The notes under the pieces: generated by a model | Databases searched by the model: none | Seen by the model: the letters and a program-made list of their open reading frames with translations, nothing else | Told to the model about the DNA's origin: nothing | Shown here: one piece after another, positions 1-8,192 of the stretch | Layout: every line of letters starts with the position of its first letter | Position numbering within the stretch: position 1 is the first letter of the stretch | Translations under genes and position numbers: made by a program | Source: Bacillota bacterium | GTDB taxonomy: Bacteria > Eremiobacterota > SpSt-956 > JAKJGF01 | Direction of reading: 5' to 3' | DNA length: 40,865 nucleotides | NCBI GenBank assembly: GCA_029555925.1 | Contig: JAKPQU010000044.1 | Location: 1 to 40,865, forward strand

Positions 1-142
1 TTAGTTTCATAACTATCCATAAATAATGACCTCGTAATGCGTAAAGCGTAATGCATGATGCGCAGGGATTAAACCTGTCACGCGTTACGCGTTACGCGTC
101 ACGACAAACTTAAATTCTAATAAGTTATGAAATACACTATAT
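1..142. repeat. Family-1 heptad element, truncated by window start
   Basis: The left arm TTAGTTTCATAACTATCC and the right arm AAGTTATGAAATACACTATA are imperfect terminal inverted repeats. Between them lie 7-bp units in convergent arrays: GTAATGC, GTAAAGC, GTAATGC, ATGATGC, then the linker GCAGGGATTAAACC, then the inverse units GCGTTAC, GCGTTAC, GCGTCAC. Other copies lie at 5800-5935, 26338-26476 and 35119-35266. The right end stops about 15 bases before the start of the first gene. The repeat is seen directly; that it is a MITE-like element is inference. Confidence 0.85.
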
Positions 143-156
143 ACAGGAGTGTATTT

Positions 157-1452
157 ATGGGTATTGTAGATAAAGGCAATAGAACTGAGCAAAAAGAAAA
201 TTTTCCCATTTCCGGTGAAGACGAAGAATTTAATACCGAACTTGCTCTGATAAGGGTAGATACTCTTATAAATCAGCAAAATTTTCTGGAAGCCATCGAG
301 GTTCTTTTTGAACTCGATAAAAAGAAATATGTAAAGGACGAGATTGAACAGTTAAGAGAGAAGATAGCAGGTAAGGGAGATTTTGTGGAATATGCCATAA
401 AAGGGCATTATTTTTATAAAAACAGAGATTATGAGTACAGCCTGGAATATTTCGAAAAATATCTCAAAGAAAATCCTAAAGATAAAAAAGCATGGGAGTT
501 AAGAGCAGAAATCGAGGAGAAACTGAACAAACTCGAAGAAGCTATTCGTAGTTATGAAAATGTGGAAAAACTTACTGAAGATCTGAGGATTTACCGTAAA
601 AAGGCTTCCTGTTTTTACAGACTTGGAAATGTAAAGGAAAGCATAAACTGTCTGGATTATATTATAAAGAAAGATCCCGGGAATAAAGATGCCATAGAAT
701 TCAGAAAATCCTGTCTTACTCAGTACAGAACAAAAGGTATAAGAGAAGTTCCGAAACATACTAAAAATAATGAAAAATCTCAAGTCTGGTGGGAGAAAAA
801 CAAAAAAAACATTGAAGTATCTATACTGGCAGTATTTATTATTTTATTTGTCACATATCACTTCGGTAAACACATATTAATTTTTAACGGATTGAACAGT
901 AAGGATATGGGGATTAAAATTAAATCCATACTTTCTTTGAGAGGCAATAATAAAGATGATGCAATCAATGCATTACTGGAACAACTGAAAGATAAAGATC
1001 CTCTTGTACGAGCTACTGCTGTATGTGTAATAGGAGAATCCGGGAAGGAAAGTGTTTCATTAGCTCTGATCCCACTTTTAAAAGATCCTGACTGGTCTGT
1101 TCGTGGCAATACGCTGGATGCCCTGAAAAAAATAAAGGCTTCTGCCTCTTTAGAACCTGTAATTGAACTGGTGAAAAATCAGAATGAATATACAGACATA
1201 AGGTTGAAAGGACTGGAAACCCTTGAAAGTATTGATAATTCAAAGTTATCACCTCTGCTGCCGGAGCTTCTGCAGGATAAAGAGAAAAAGATAAGAATTT
1301 TTGCGGCGACATGTATTGGAAGACTTTCACTGAAAAATCACCTGTCAAAACTTGAAGCCAGACTGGTAATAGAAACCAATCGTGATGTTTCTTCTGCTCT
1401 TGCACTGGCTATAAACCGTTTGAAGAAAAAAAATAAGGAGGAAAAGATATGA
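157..1452 (+). CDS. TPR and HEAT-repeat membrane protein
   Basis: The 431-residue product has an N-terminal soluble part with tetratricopeptide-like helices at about residues 75-200 (pattern A-x-GHYFYKNRDYEYSLEYF). One transmembrane segment follows at about 219-243, and then HEAT/PBS-lyase-like repeats at about 268-405, with units such as DKDPLVRATAVCVIG. Both repeat types are protein-interaction scaffolds, so a structural or assembly role at the membrane is likely, but no catalytic motif is visible. I chose ATG 157 because it has a good ribosome site (AGGAG seven bases upstream). An in-frame ATG at 127 lies inside the repeat element's terminal inverted repeat. The stop codon overlaps the start of the downstream pseudopilin (ATGA), so the two are translationally coupled and this protein may help assemble or position that pilin. 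The specific function is unknown. Confidence 0.85.
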   Translation: MGIVDKGNRTEQKENFPISGEDEEFNTELALIRVDTLINQQNFLEAIEVLFELDKKKYVKDEIEQLREKIAGKGDFVEYAIKGHYFYKNRDYEYSLEYFEKYLKENPKDKKAWELRAEIEEKLNKLEEAIRSYENVEKLTEDLRIYRKKASCFYRLGNVKESINCLDYIIKKDPGNKDAIEFRKSCLTQYRTKGIREVPKHTKNNEKSQVWWEKNKKNIEVSILAVFIILFVTYHFGKHILIFNGLNSKDMGIKIKSILSLRGNNKDDAINALLEQLKDKDPLVRATAVCVIGESGKESVSLALIPLLKDPDWSVRGNTLDALKKIKASASLEPVIELVKNQNEYTDIRLKGLETLESIDNSKLSPLLPELLQDKEKKIRIFAATCIGRLSLKNHLSKLEARLVIETNRDVSSALALAINRLKKKNKEEKI

Positions 1453-1874
1453 AAAGAAATTACAGGGAGATATATGGTTTTACACTTCTTGAAATGATGA
1501 TTGTCATTGCAATTATGGCTTTTCTTGCAATGATTGCTCTTGCATGGGTTCAAAGGGCAAGGGAACAGGCTGTTCTTGCCGGATGTCTGGGTAATATGAG
1601 GAATATTGCTATAGCGATTGAGCAATATATGGCAGATGCATCAGAACAGCATCCTCCCCCTGATTTAGATGCCCTTGTTCCTGCATATATCAGAAATACA
1701 CCTGTAAATAACAGGGGGATTGAATATGGCTACATGGGAAATAATCTCACCAGGGCATATACTATATACTGCAAGGGCATGAATCATGTAATGCTGGCCA
1801 TCCCTGCAGACTACCCCCGTTATTGTTCTCCCGGAGGACAGATGATGGGTGTTGATAACTATACGGCACGTTAA
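1449..1874 (+). CDS. Type IV pilin-like protein (pseudopilin)
   Basis: The 141-residue product begins with a class III prepilin signal. The short basic leader MKRNYREIYG is followed by FTLLEMMIVIAIMAFLAM, giving a prepilin peptidase cleavage after Gly10 and Glu at mature position 5, the family hallmark. The hydrophobic helix carries both the export signal and the assembly interface. The C-terminal part has the shape of a small type II secretion or pilus pseudopilin (GspG/PilE-like), with two cysteines at about residues 98 and 118 that could pair. A strong ribosome site (AAGGAGG) precedes the start, which overlaps the upstream TPR/HEAT gene. A hairpin at 1930-1960 follows. Whether it is a secretion pseudopilin or a minor pilin cannot be told from the sequence. 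Confidence 0.9.
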   Translation: MKRNYREIYGFTLLEMMIVIAIMAFLAMIALAWVQRAREQAVLAGCLGNMRNIAIAIEQYMADASEQHPPPDLDALVPAYIRNTPVNNRGIEYGYMGNNLTRAYTIYCKGMNHVMLAIPADYPRYCSPGGQMMGVDNYTAR

Positions 1875-1929
1875 TCAGTGTTATGACGTATAAGAAAAAG
1901 GATTTATAAAATTTTTCTAGAATTTTACA

Positions 1930-1960
1930 TTTTAGCTATCAGAAATGCTGATAGCTAAAA
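1930..1960 (+). terminator. Perfect hairpin after the pseudopilin
   Basis: A 13-bp perfect stem (TTTTAGCTATCAG and its complement) encloses a 5-base loop, 55 bases after the pseudopilin stop. The end is A-rich with only a weak T run, so this could be a terminator or a 3' stabilising hairpin. Confidence 0.55.
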
Positions 1961-1989
1961 ATTATTTAAGAAAGGAATTTAATTAACTG

Positions 1990-4053
1990 ATGAGTAATTT
2001 ACCAAAATACTGGACAAACTTTAAAGAGCTTTCATTGAAAAAATCTTTAAAAACTCTTACTGAGAAAGAAATAGAAGAAAAAACGGAAGCTCTTGTAAAA
2101 GAATTCAAATCAAAAAATTATATCAAAATGCTCCCTTCCGAAGCTTTGAATATTGATGACGGAGTTATATGTAAGTTTTATCTTACGCTGGGACAGGAGA
2201 AATTTTCGTCTGACGGTGTTTCTTCACCTGTAGAAAATTATGAAGATTCTTCCTGGATGTATCATTCTGATTTCTGTTTTATAAATGTGAGAGCCCTGGG
2301 AAAAGAACAGGACATTACGGGAAATTTCCTGGATGCAATGAAACTCATACCTGTTATAAGAGCAAATTCCATACACCTTTCTCCATTTTTTGACTGTGCC
2401 CTTACTAATCTTTATGCAGTGGACAGTCTCAGGATAATAACAAAAGACGTGCTCTCTGCGGAACTTCTCGAAGGCGGCATAGAACCGGATGAACAGTTAC
2501 TGCTTCTTATGGATGCCATACACATACTGAATAAAACGGCAGGATTTGATCTTGAACCTCATACGAGTCAGTTTTCAAGAATAGTTCTTGAACACCCGGA
2601 ACATTTTAGATGGATAAGGCTCGATAAAAAGAAAACCGGTCTTTATAAAGAGACAACCCATACAGAGATGCTTTCCGAAGAAGGGCAGGAGAAAATTCAG
2701 AAAGAAGTCAACAAAATAATCAAAAAGATATTGAAGGAACATAAGCTGAAAACAGTTGAAGATCTTTCCTGCGGTGTTGAAATCCTCAGGAAAGCTCACA
2801 GTGAAATTACAACGAAATTGATAGATAGCGGTCTGTGGACACTTCCCAGTCAGACATGGGGAGGAGTGGGACTGCCGGAATTTGATTTTTACAACACTGT
2901 TGATAATCATCCTGATTTTATCTATCTCGACGCAAAAGGTGAAGACCAGCATGAACATTCTTTCGGTATGTTAACACCTTATAAGTTTTATACAAATCTT
3001 CCTTTTAACACCGTGCCGAAAGAAGATAATCTACCTTCTGTTAAAGAAGATACTGTTGAATTCTTTAAAGGAGTATTTCCCGATATTCAGAAGAGATATA
3101 AATTTGATTATGTAAGGCTTGATTATGTAGATCATGTCTTTGATTCAACAGTAAATGAGTCATGGGATATACCTGTATCTGACAGGATGACACCTCAAAT
3201 TTTAAGTGATGTCCTGGGTGCTTCCAGAGTAAATAAAAAATTTACAGGTGCCATGGCGGAAAGAATGGGCTGTGATGTAAAGGATTATAAAAAACTCGGA
3301 TTTGATCTCATTCTCGGGAATACTATGCTTACAACAATGCATTCCGGTTATGTCCGTTATCTCTTTGATCTGGAAGAAGAGATAAAGGCCAGCATTGCAG
3401 AAGGAGGAGTTCCTTCTTCCGTTCTCTTTGCCGTAGATACTCATGATTCCGGCCATCCTCTTTTCTGGACTGTCCCTATGTCTGAAGTAGTCGGGCCTGA
3501 AGGCATGCATCTTCGACACTTTCTGTCAAGATTTACCTGGACAGGAAAAGGAAGAAGACCTAAATATGAAGTGATAGGCAATCAAGATTTAAGTTACGGT
3601 CTTTATGAAGCGAATAACAAACTGAAGAGCATGGTATGGAAGAGTGATAAAGATTATAATGATCTCTATCACGGCACAGAAGACGTATATGAACGGTTCA
3701 GAGATCTCATATTCAGATCCCATATAGGCCCGACTTATGTCGCTTCAGACTGTGCATTCTGGTTCCTTGACAGAGAAGATGGATATCGTGAAAGACTTCT
3801 CTGTGTGGCAGCACTTGAGAAGGAATTTGAGAAAGTCAGATATGTAATACAGGAGAAACCCGTTTATCCTCCTGTTAAAGAACTGGTAATAAACTTTATG
3901 GAAAATTACCATATGGATAATCCCGAAATATCGGAAGTGGATCTCAGGACAGGTGAATTCAAACAGCCGAATCAGATAAGTCATTATCAGGTAGCCATAA
4001 AAGAGTTACCTCCACTCGGCGTAAAACTATTCTTTATAAGAGAAAGAGGGTAA
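1990..4053 (+). CDS. Divergent alpha-amylase-fold (GH13-like) enzyme
   Basis: The 687-residue soluble protein has no signal peptide. Four stretches match the conserved regions of the GH13 catalytic barrel in the right order. Region I is DAIHILNKTAGFDLEPH at about 175-191. Region II is VRLDYVDHV with the putative nucleophile Asp378. Region III is FTGAMAERMG with the putative acid/base Glu424. Region IV is AVDTHDSG with Asp486. A cytoplasmic glycoside hydrolase or transglycosylase role in alpha-glucan metabolism follows from the family. The substrate is not predictable because the loops differ from standard amylases and no carbohydrate-binding module is visible. The ribosome site is weak (AAAGGA about 14 bases upstream). 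It is followed directly by a perfect 44-bp heptad palindrome. The assignment rests on motifs read by eye, so the family is likely and the subfamily unknown. Confidence 0.7.
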   Translation: MSNLPKYWTNFKELSLKKSLKTLTEKEIEEKTEALVKEFKSKNYIKMLPSEALNIDDGVICKFYLTLGQEKFSSDGVSSPVENYEDSSWMYHSDFCFINVRALGKEQDITGNFLDAMKLIPVIRANSIHLSPFFDCALTNLYAVDSLRIITKDVLSAELLEGGIEPDEQLLLLMDAIHILNKTAGFDLEPHTSQFSRIVLEHPEHFRWIRLDKKKTGLYKETTHTEMLSEEGQEKIQKEVNKIIKKILKEHKLKTVEDLSCGVEILRKAHSEITTKLIDSGLWTLPSQTWGGVGLPEFDFYNTVDNHPDFIYLDAKGEDQHEHSFGMLTPYKFYTNLPFNTVPKEDNLPSVKEDTVEFFKGVFPDIQKRYKFDYVRLDYVDHVFDSTVNESWDIPVSDRMTPQILSDVLGASRVNKKFTGAMAERMGCDVKDYKKLGFDLILGNTMLTTMHSGYVRYLFDLEEEIKASIAEGGVPSSVLFAVDTHDSGHPLFWTVPMSEVVGPEGMHLRHFLSRFTWTGKGRRPKYEVIGNQDLSYGLYEANNKLKSMVWKSDKDYNDLYHGTEDVYERFRDLIFRSHIGPTYVASDCAFWFLDREDGYRERLLCVAALEKEFEKVRYVIQEKPVYPPVKELVINFMENYHMDNPEISEVDLRTGEFKQPNQISHYQVAIKELPPLGVKLFFIRERG

Positions 4054-4054
4054 T

Positions 4055-4098
4055 GTCAGTGAGCAGTGAGCAGTGACCACTGCTCACTGCTCACTGAC
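4055..4098. repeat. Perfect 44-bp palindrome of GTGAGCA heptads
   Basis: Two 21-base arms built from GTGAGCA units are perfect inverse complements around a 2-base centre. The element begins one base after the TAA of the GH13-like gene. Transcribed, it would form a very stable 3' hairpin, without a following T run. It belongs to the convergent heptad class seen across the window. Confidence 0.9.
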
Positions 4099-4227
4099 AT
4101 AGGACTCGGTTCCACACTGCCTATATTTATCGGATGTACTAAGTGTATTATATCCGGAGCTATCGGAGGTTCCCTGTTCGCAACTACCATACCAATCATT
4201 TATCAACAGTATTTCACGAATAAATAG
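4099..4227 (+). pseudogene. Probable 3' remnant of a small glycine-rich protein gene
   Basis: An open frame of 42 codons ends in TAG at 4225-4227 and has protein-like composition, including GLGSTLPIFIGC and SGAIGGSLFATTIPIIYQQY. It has no start codon with a ribosome site. Its upstream sequence is the heptad palindrome, with an in-frame stop at 4060. It looks like the C-terminal end of a hydrophobic, glycine-rich protein whose 5' part was lost or replaced by the repeat. Its style resembles the gene at 5417-5791, but I see no clear homology. A chance open frame is the alternative. Confidence 0.4.
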
Positions 4228-4296
4228 TTTTTGTAAGATTTTAGCTATTAGCAGTCAGCTTTCATATGAATTATCATAGAGAAAATGTGAAAAATT

Positions 4297-5244
4297 ATGA
4301 TTATAGCAATATGTTTACTTATAATATTTTCCATATGGGCCAGATATGGAACGTTTTTTACAAACATGACCTTTGGAAAATATATGTTTGTAAGCGCCAT
4401 GTTTGCTTCAGTATTATTCCTCAACAGATCCCTTTATCCGGGATTTACTTTAAATAAATGTTTTATCTGTCTTGTTGGTTCTGTCATAATATTTATTCTC
4501 TTTACTCTCATAGGTTACTATTTTTTCAACAAACTCTGTCCCGAGAGAAAACCTGCACGATATATTTATTTCTGTGCCTATTTTATATTTATTCTTGCCT
4601 TCTGTTCCCAGTATCCTTTTACAATGGTCTGGGAGATGTATAAAAAAGAAGTCTCTGTAGATTTACAGCACGATATGGTTAAAGCCTATCTTCCTACGGC
4701 AAAGCTGTTCGGTATAAACAGCCTGGATATTAAATTGTTACAGGAAGATATGTTAGGTGCTTTTGTCATACCTCAGGGAGATCATGCAAAGGTAGTTATT
4801 ACGGGGGGGCTTAAGAAGTTACTTACAGATGAAGAACTGTGTTTTGTTATGGCCCATGAATTTACTCACTATAAAGAAAATCATCATCAAGTTCGTATGC
4901 TGGTTGCAATGGCAGGGCTTTTTCTGTTTTTTCTTTTTACCTTTCTATTACTGAAATTACTGAAATTCGATGATCCATCCGGGTTCAGATTGTTTCTTAA
5001 ATTCGTTCCCTTACAATTGCTGTTACTGGCACTGCTCAGTCTTTATCCTCTCTATCTTGCAAGAGCACAGGAAATGAGGGCAGATCTGTATGCAGTGGAA
5101 ATCATAAAAGACAGAGATATTGCCATCAGCACTTTCGAGAAAACCATTAAAGTTATGCCTGACGGGAAATTTGATAAATATTTTGTACTATTCGAAATAC
5201 ATCCCACTACAGAGGCAAGGCTTAACTATGTGAAAAATCTATAA
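4297..5244 (+). CDS. M48-family membrane metallopeptidase
   Basis: The 315-residue integral membrane protein has hydrophobic segments at about 1-18, 28-44, 55-78, 90-110, 205-222 and 235-255. The zinc-binding HEFTH motif is at residues 187-191, in AHEFTHYKENHH. The third ligand is predicted at Glu259 in EMRADLYAVE, the M48 pattern ExxxD. HtpX/Ste24-type M48 enzymes cleave membrane or secreted proteins and often act in envelope quality control; that role is inferred from the family. The start used has no strong ribosome site, but the protein opens directly with a transmembrane helix and no better start exists nearby. It is followed by a perfect inverted repeat at 5275-5312. Confidence 0.88.
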   Translation: MIIAICLLIIFSIWARYGTFFTNMTFGKYMFVSAMFASVLFLNRSLYPGFTLNKCFICLVGSVIIFILFTLIGYYFFNKLCPERKPARYIYFCAYFIFILAFCSQYPFTMVWEMYKKEVSVDLQHDMVKAYLPTAKLFGINSLDIKLLQEDMLGAFVIPQGDHAKVVITGGLKKLLTDEELCFVMAHEFTHYKENHHQVRMLVAMAGLFLFFLFTFLLLKLLKFDDPSGFRLFLKFVPLQLLLLALLSLYPLYLARAQEMRADLYAVEIIKDRDIAISTFEKTIKVMPDGKFDKYFVLFEIHPTTEARLNYVKNL

Positions 5245-5274
5245 TTCTGGTTTCATGGTATAACCTGGAAATCC

Positions 5275-5312
5275 TGTTAATATTTTGTCTAAATGTTAAC
5301 AAAATATTAACA
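5275..5312. promoter_or_regulatory. Perfect 14-bp inverted repeat (terminator or operator)
   Basis: The arm TGTTAATATTTTGT and its exact complement are separated by 10 bases, lying between the M48 gene and the small glycine-rich gene. It is AT-rich and has no T run. It could be a 3' hairpin of the peptidase transcript or an operator for the next gene. Confidence 0.45.
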
Positions 5313-5416
5313 GATTTTATTGAAAATCATGGTAATATAAAAGTGGTATTTATTTTGTCAATATGTTCAACCACTCTGTGTGATTGGAAAACTGTGAATT
5401 TAGGGAGGTATTTTTT

Positions 5417-5791
5417 ATGGAAATAACTTCAGGTAAATATGTAAATGCACACCATATGCCGGCCGGTAAATCTGTCAGAAAAGAAGAACATGGTAAAGAC
5501 GGAGTTGTTCTTGGTTCATCTTTAAAAGACAGTGAACTTTTAAAAGGAGATCAGTTGAAACAGATGAAGAGTTCCGGCCTTGGTGCAAATATTGGTGAGT
5601 TTGTAGGAGGCATTTTCTCGGGAACATCTCCTGCAGGCACTGCCGGAGCAGTAATTGGTACAGCAGGACTTGCCGGATTAAGTGTATTACTTGGGGCTCC
5701 CGCCCTTGTTGCAGTCGGCGCAGGAGCAGTAGGATTTGTAGCCGGCGGTATGGCAGGTCTGTGTTATGATTTAAGCCATCACATGTTTTAA
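5417..5791 (+). CDS. Small glycine-rich hydrophobic protein, unknown function
   Basis: The 124-residue product has a polar, lysine-rich N-terminal half (about 1-55) and a glycine/alanine-rich C-terminal half. Glycine-zipper-like runs there (GTAGAVIGTAGLAGLSVLLG, VGAGAVGFVAGGMAG) would form two close-packed membrane helices. It ends with a short tail, CYDLSHHMF. ATG 5417 is chosen because AGGGAGG lies seven bases upstream; an in-frame ATG at 5384 has no ribosome site. There is no signal peptide or catalytic motif. Glycine-zipper proteins include pore-forming peptides, bacteriocin-like peptides and envelope proteins, but I cannot choose among these. It stands alone, followed by a family-1 repeat element. 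Confidence 0.75.
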   Translation: MEITSGKYVNAHHMPAGKSVRKEEHGKDGVVLGSSLKDSELLKGDQLKQMKSSGLGANIGEFVGGIFSGTSPAGTAGAVIGTAGLAGLSVLLGAPALVAVGAGAVGFVAGGMAGLCYDLSHHMF

Positions 5792-5799
5792 ATAAAAAT

Positions 5800-5935
5800 T
5801 ATATTGTATGTCATAACTTATTAGAATGTAAGTTATCGTGACGCGTAACGCGTAACGCGTGACGGGCTTATATCCCTGCGCATCACGCATTACGCTTTAC
5901 GCATTACGAGATCATTATTTATAGATAAATATAAA
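5800..5935. repeat. Family-1 heptad element (inverted orientation, one decayed end)
   Basis: This is the reverse complement of the element at 1-142. The good terminal repeat is TATTGTATGTCATAACTTAT. It is followed by heptads GTGACGC, GTAACGC, GTAACGC, GTGACGG, a linker ending in CCCTGCG, and the inverse units CATCACG, CATTACG, CTTTACG, CATTACG. The distal arm has diverged (TTATTTATAGATAAATATAA). Confidence 0.85.
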
Positions 5936-5995
5936 AACCTGAATCTGTTACCATGAATTTTTAAACAGTTATTTCAGACACATTCGGAATTTTTT

Positions 5996-7585
5996 ATGTT
6001 AATGTCACAGAAAATCAATAAATATTCGGATTTTCTTGAGCTCTGTAATATTGGTGCATTGCTTCACGACCTGGGGAAACTGGATAAAGATTTCCTCATA
6101 TCAAAAGAACCCGGTTCTCAGGTGAAAGATTACCACGGGCAGATAATTTTTAAAGATAAAGATATTATTCCATCGCTTTTGTACAATTTGCTCATGACGC
6201 CTTTCGGGAAAGTCTGTAAATGTCCCTCTGTGTTTAAAGATTTTTCTCTGTTAAATTTCATATGTTCCCACCATGGATGCAGTAAATGCTTTCTCGGCGG
6301 TAAATGCAGTTATGTGGAAGAACATACTTTGAAAAAATTTTTACATCTTTCTGACTGTCTTGATACCTCCAATCCATCTGATAAAGGCAAACAATTTCTT
6401 GATGATATAAAATATTCCGATTTTTTCGGTCATGAATATCCTCTGAAATACGAAAATTTTTCCCTTTTCAGGGAAAAACTCTATAAGGAACTTTCTATTC
6501 TGATGTCAGAGAAAAAATCGTTTAAAGATATAGCAAAAACTGTCAGAAAATATCTGTCAGAGGGCATATGTGAAACAAGAAAATGGGCTCATGATATAGA
6601 TCTTTATTCCCATGGAAAAAGTGTTTCTCTATATTTAAGAATAATACTGTTAAATTATCTGGCAGACGGAATAGTGGCTAAAAATTCCGAAGATATAATA
6701 TTTAAAATACTTAAAATCCATACAAAGTCTCAGGAAGAACTTTATAGAATATCGGGACGTATAGAAAGAGAATTTTTTGCTATTCCGGTTTATAAAGACA
6801 TATATGAAGCACTCTTTTTTGTTTACTCCTGTTTTGACCCATGCAATCTTAAAGGTATAAAATTTGAACTTTCGCAGGAAATAAATGCTTCTATGAGCCT
6901 TGATGAAATAATCGGTCAGAATAATTTCTCCGGTAAAGGAATAAGCCTTGATCTGAAAGCCTGTTTTGAATATGCCCGTAATTTCTATGTCAAAATCCCC
7001 GAAGATATTAAAGATAATTACCATATGGAAGATTTAATCAGAGACATAAAAGCCTGTGTCGATTACGGAACGTATTGTGATGTGATTAAAACAGAAGGGA
7101 AAAGAGATTCCCTTTTAAGGCATGTAAATAACATAAAAAAAGGTCAAGATAATAATAAATTTTCTTACTATAAGGAAAAACTCATAAAAATTCAGGAAGA
7201 GATAGATTTGACAGGGAATTCTGATTCTTTTGCAGAGAAATACGGATGGAAAGACAAATCGGATGGTGCCACTAAAATATGGGAATTTTTATCAATCGTT
7301 CTTTCTTCAATCCGTCCTCACGATCCTCTCGGCCTTGTAAAATTATGGGGTAAAAAGCATAAAATAATAAATGAAAAAGCCGTAACGGATCTGGTTCTGA
7401 GAAAACAGATAACGGCAGGAAGACTATTCAGTCTCATAAGAGATGTCAAAAATTTATATAAAGATTTAAGCTGTAATAGAAATAATATTACAGGCGACCT
7501 GTCCCTTGTTATGGATGACTTATCTTTATATAAATTCCGTAAAGAATGGCCGGATGGAATTTTTTATGTTTATCGTGAGCAGTGA
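5996..7585 (+). CDS. Orphan HD-domain protein with Cas10/Csx11-like N-terminal features
   Basis: The 529-residue cytoplasmic protein has an N-terminal HD phosphohydrolase-type domain: ALLHDLGK with His24-Asp25, SHHG with His92-His93, and LSDCLDTSNPSDKGKQ with Asp120. A cysteine cluster (CKC near 80; CSKCFLGGKC near 95-104) could bind a metal. The remaining roughly 380 residues are helical and unrecognised, and I see no GGDD palm motif. HD domains hydrolyse phosphoester bonds. The ADxxDxxxDKG-like segment after the second histidine pair reminds me of HD domains in type III CRISPR large subunits, but no cas gene or CRISPR array is nearby, so that link is speculative. The start is uncertain (ATG 5996 or 6002) and there is no clear ribosome site. 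The C-terminal Arg-Glu-Gln-stop is encoded by the GTGAGCA heptad repeat. Confidence 0.7.
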   Translation: MLMSQKINKYSDFLELCNIGALLHDLGKLDKDFLISKEPGSQVKDYHGQIIFKDKDIIPSLLYNLLMTPFGKVCKCPSVFKDFSLLNFICSHHGCSKCFLGGKCSYVEEHTLKKFLHLSDCLDTSNPSDKGKQFLDDIKYSDFFGHEYPLKYENFSLFREKLYKELSILMSEKKSFKDIAKTVRKYLSEGICETRKWAHDIDLYSHGKSVSLYLRIILLNYLADGIVAKNSEDIIFKILKIHTKSQEELYRISGRIEREFFAIPVYKDIYEALFFVYSCFDPCNLKGIKFELSQEINASMSLDEIIGQNNFSGKGISLDLKACFEYARNFYVKIPEDIKDNYHMEDLIRDIKACVDYGTYCDVIKTEGKRDSLLRHVNNIKKGQDNNKFSYYKEKLIKIQEEIDLTGNSDSFAEKYGWKDKSDGATKIWEFLSIVLSSIRPHDPLGLVKLWGKKHKIINEKAVTDLVLRKQITAGRLFSLIRDVKNLYKDLSCNRNNITGDLSLVMDDLSLYKFRKEWPDGIFYVYREQ

Positions 7586-7620
7586 GTCAGAAGGTTTTCA
7601 CTCACGACTCACGACTCACT
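7575..7620. repeat. Convergent heptad arrays between two convergent genes
   Basis: GTGAGCA and GTGAGTC run rightwards from the end of the HD-domain gene. The inverse units of three GTGAGTC-type heptads run back from the end of the DinB-like gene. The TGA stop of the HD gene (7583-7585) lies inside the second heptad. The arms can pair into a hairpin shared by both transcripts. Confidence 0.85.
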
Positions 7621-7621
7621 T

Positions 7622-8125
7622 CTATACCGGCGGTGATTCCATACCGTAGTTAACCCATTCCTCTTTTGAAGGGCCATAAACTCCTGGAATCTTCAGCCCT
7701 GCCTGGCGCATCAATACAGTCATCTGGCCCCTGTGATGGGTCTGATGCACTATAAGTACATGAAGCGTAGTTGACCTTTTCCATTTTTTCCCGTACATAT
7801 CATCTTCTTCTTCCAGAGATGCATCTGTCCATTTTTTCTCTATCTGTTCTATAAATTCCGCAGAAACTTTACGGTATCTATTCAGAATCTCAGAGGCTTT
7901 CCCCGATATTGATTTATATTCCCCAGGCATTTCTATGGTAAGTCCTGTACGGCCCATCATCTCCGGCAGTGACCTTACAATATGCCAGGCTATTTCTCCC
8001 AGTGACCAGTTGTCATCTGTAATTCTTTTACCGAGGGATTCGTCTGTGAGGGCCGAGAAAATTTTCTCTGTTGCCTTGGATTCATAATCCCATACTTCCA
8101 TAAACTCTTTTATTGTGTAACCCAT
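7622..8125 (-). CDS. DinB-like metal-binding four-helix protein
   Basis: The 167-residue product has the DinB/YfiT-like four-helix-bundle pattern: a tryptophan-rich first helix with WSLGEIAWHIV (first metal histidine) and a late HQTHHRGQMTVLMRQAG segment (second and third histidines). The three-histidine metal site and the HxxHHRGQ box are typical of the DinB superfamily. Its members include bacillithiol and mycothiol S-transferases and many proteins of unknown role, so function is open. I chose ATG 8125 because AGGAG lies eight bases upstream; the longer frame adds three residues without a ribosome site. It converges on the HD-domain gene and is upstream-adjacent to the Nudix gene on the same strand. 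Confidence 0.85.
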   Translation of the reverse strand: MGYTIKEFMEVWDYESKATEKIFSALTDESLGKRITDDNWSLGEIAWHIVRSLPEMMGRTGLTIEMPGEYKSISGKASEILNRYRKVSAEFIEQIEKKWTDASLEEEDDMYGKKWKRSTTLHVLIVHQTHHRGQMTVLMRQAGLKIPGVYGPSKEEWVNYGMESPPV

Positions 8126-8192
8126 GTACATCACTCCTGATAAAATTATTTATTGTTATACCATTATACACATAAAATATGACACCTCTATG

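Noticed and set aside
127..156. Upstream ATG extending the TPR/HEAT gene by ten codons
   Set aside because: It lies in the terminal inverted repeat of a family-1 element and has no ribosome site, while ATG 157 has AGGAG at proper distance.
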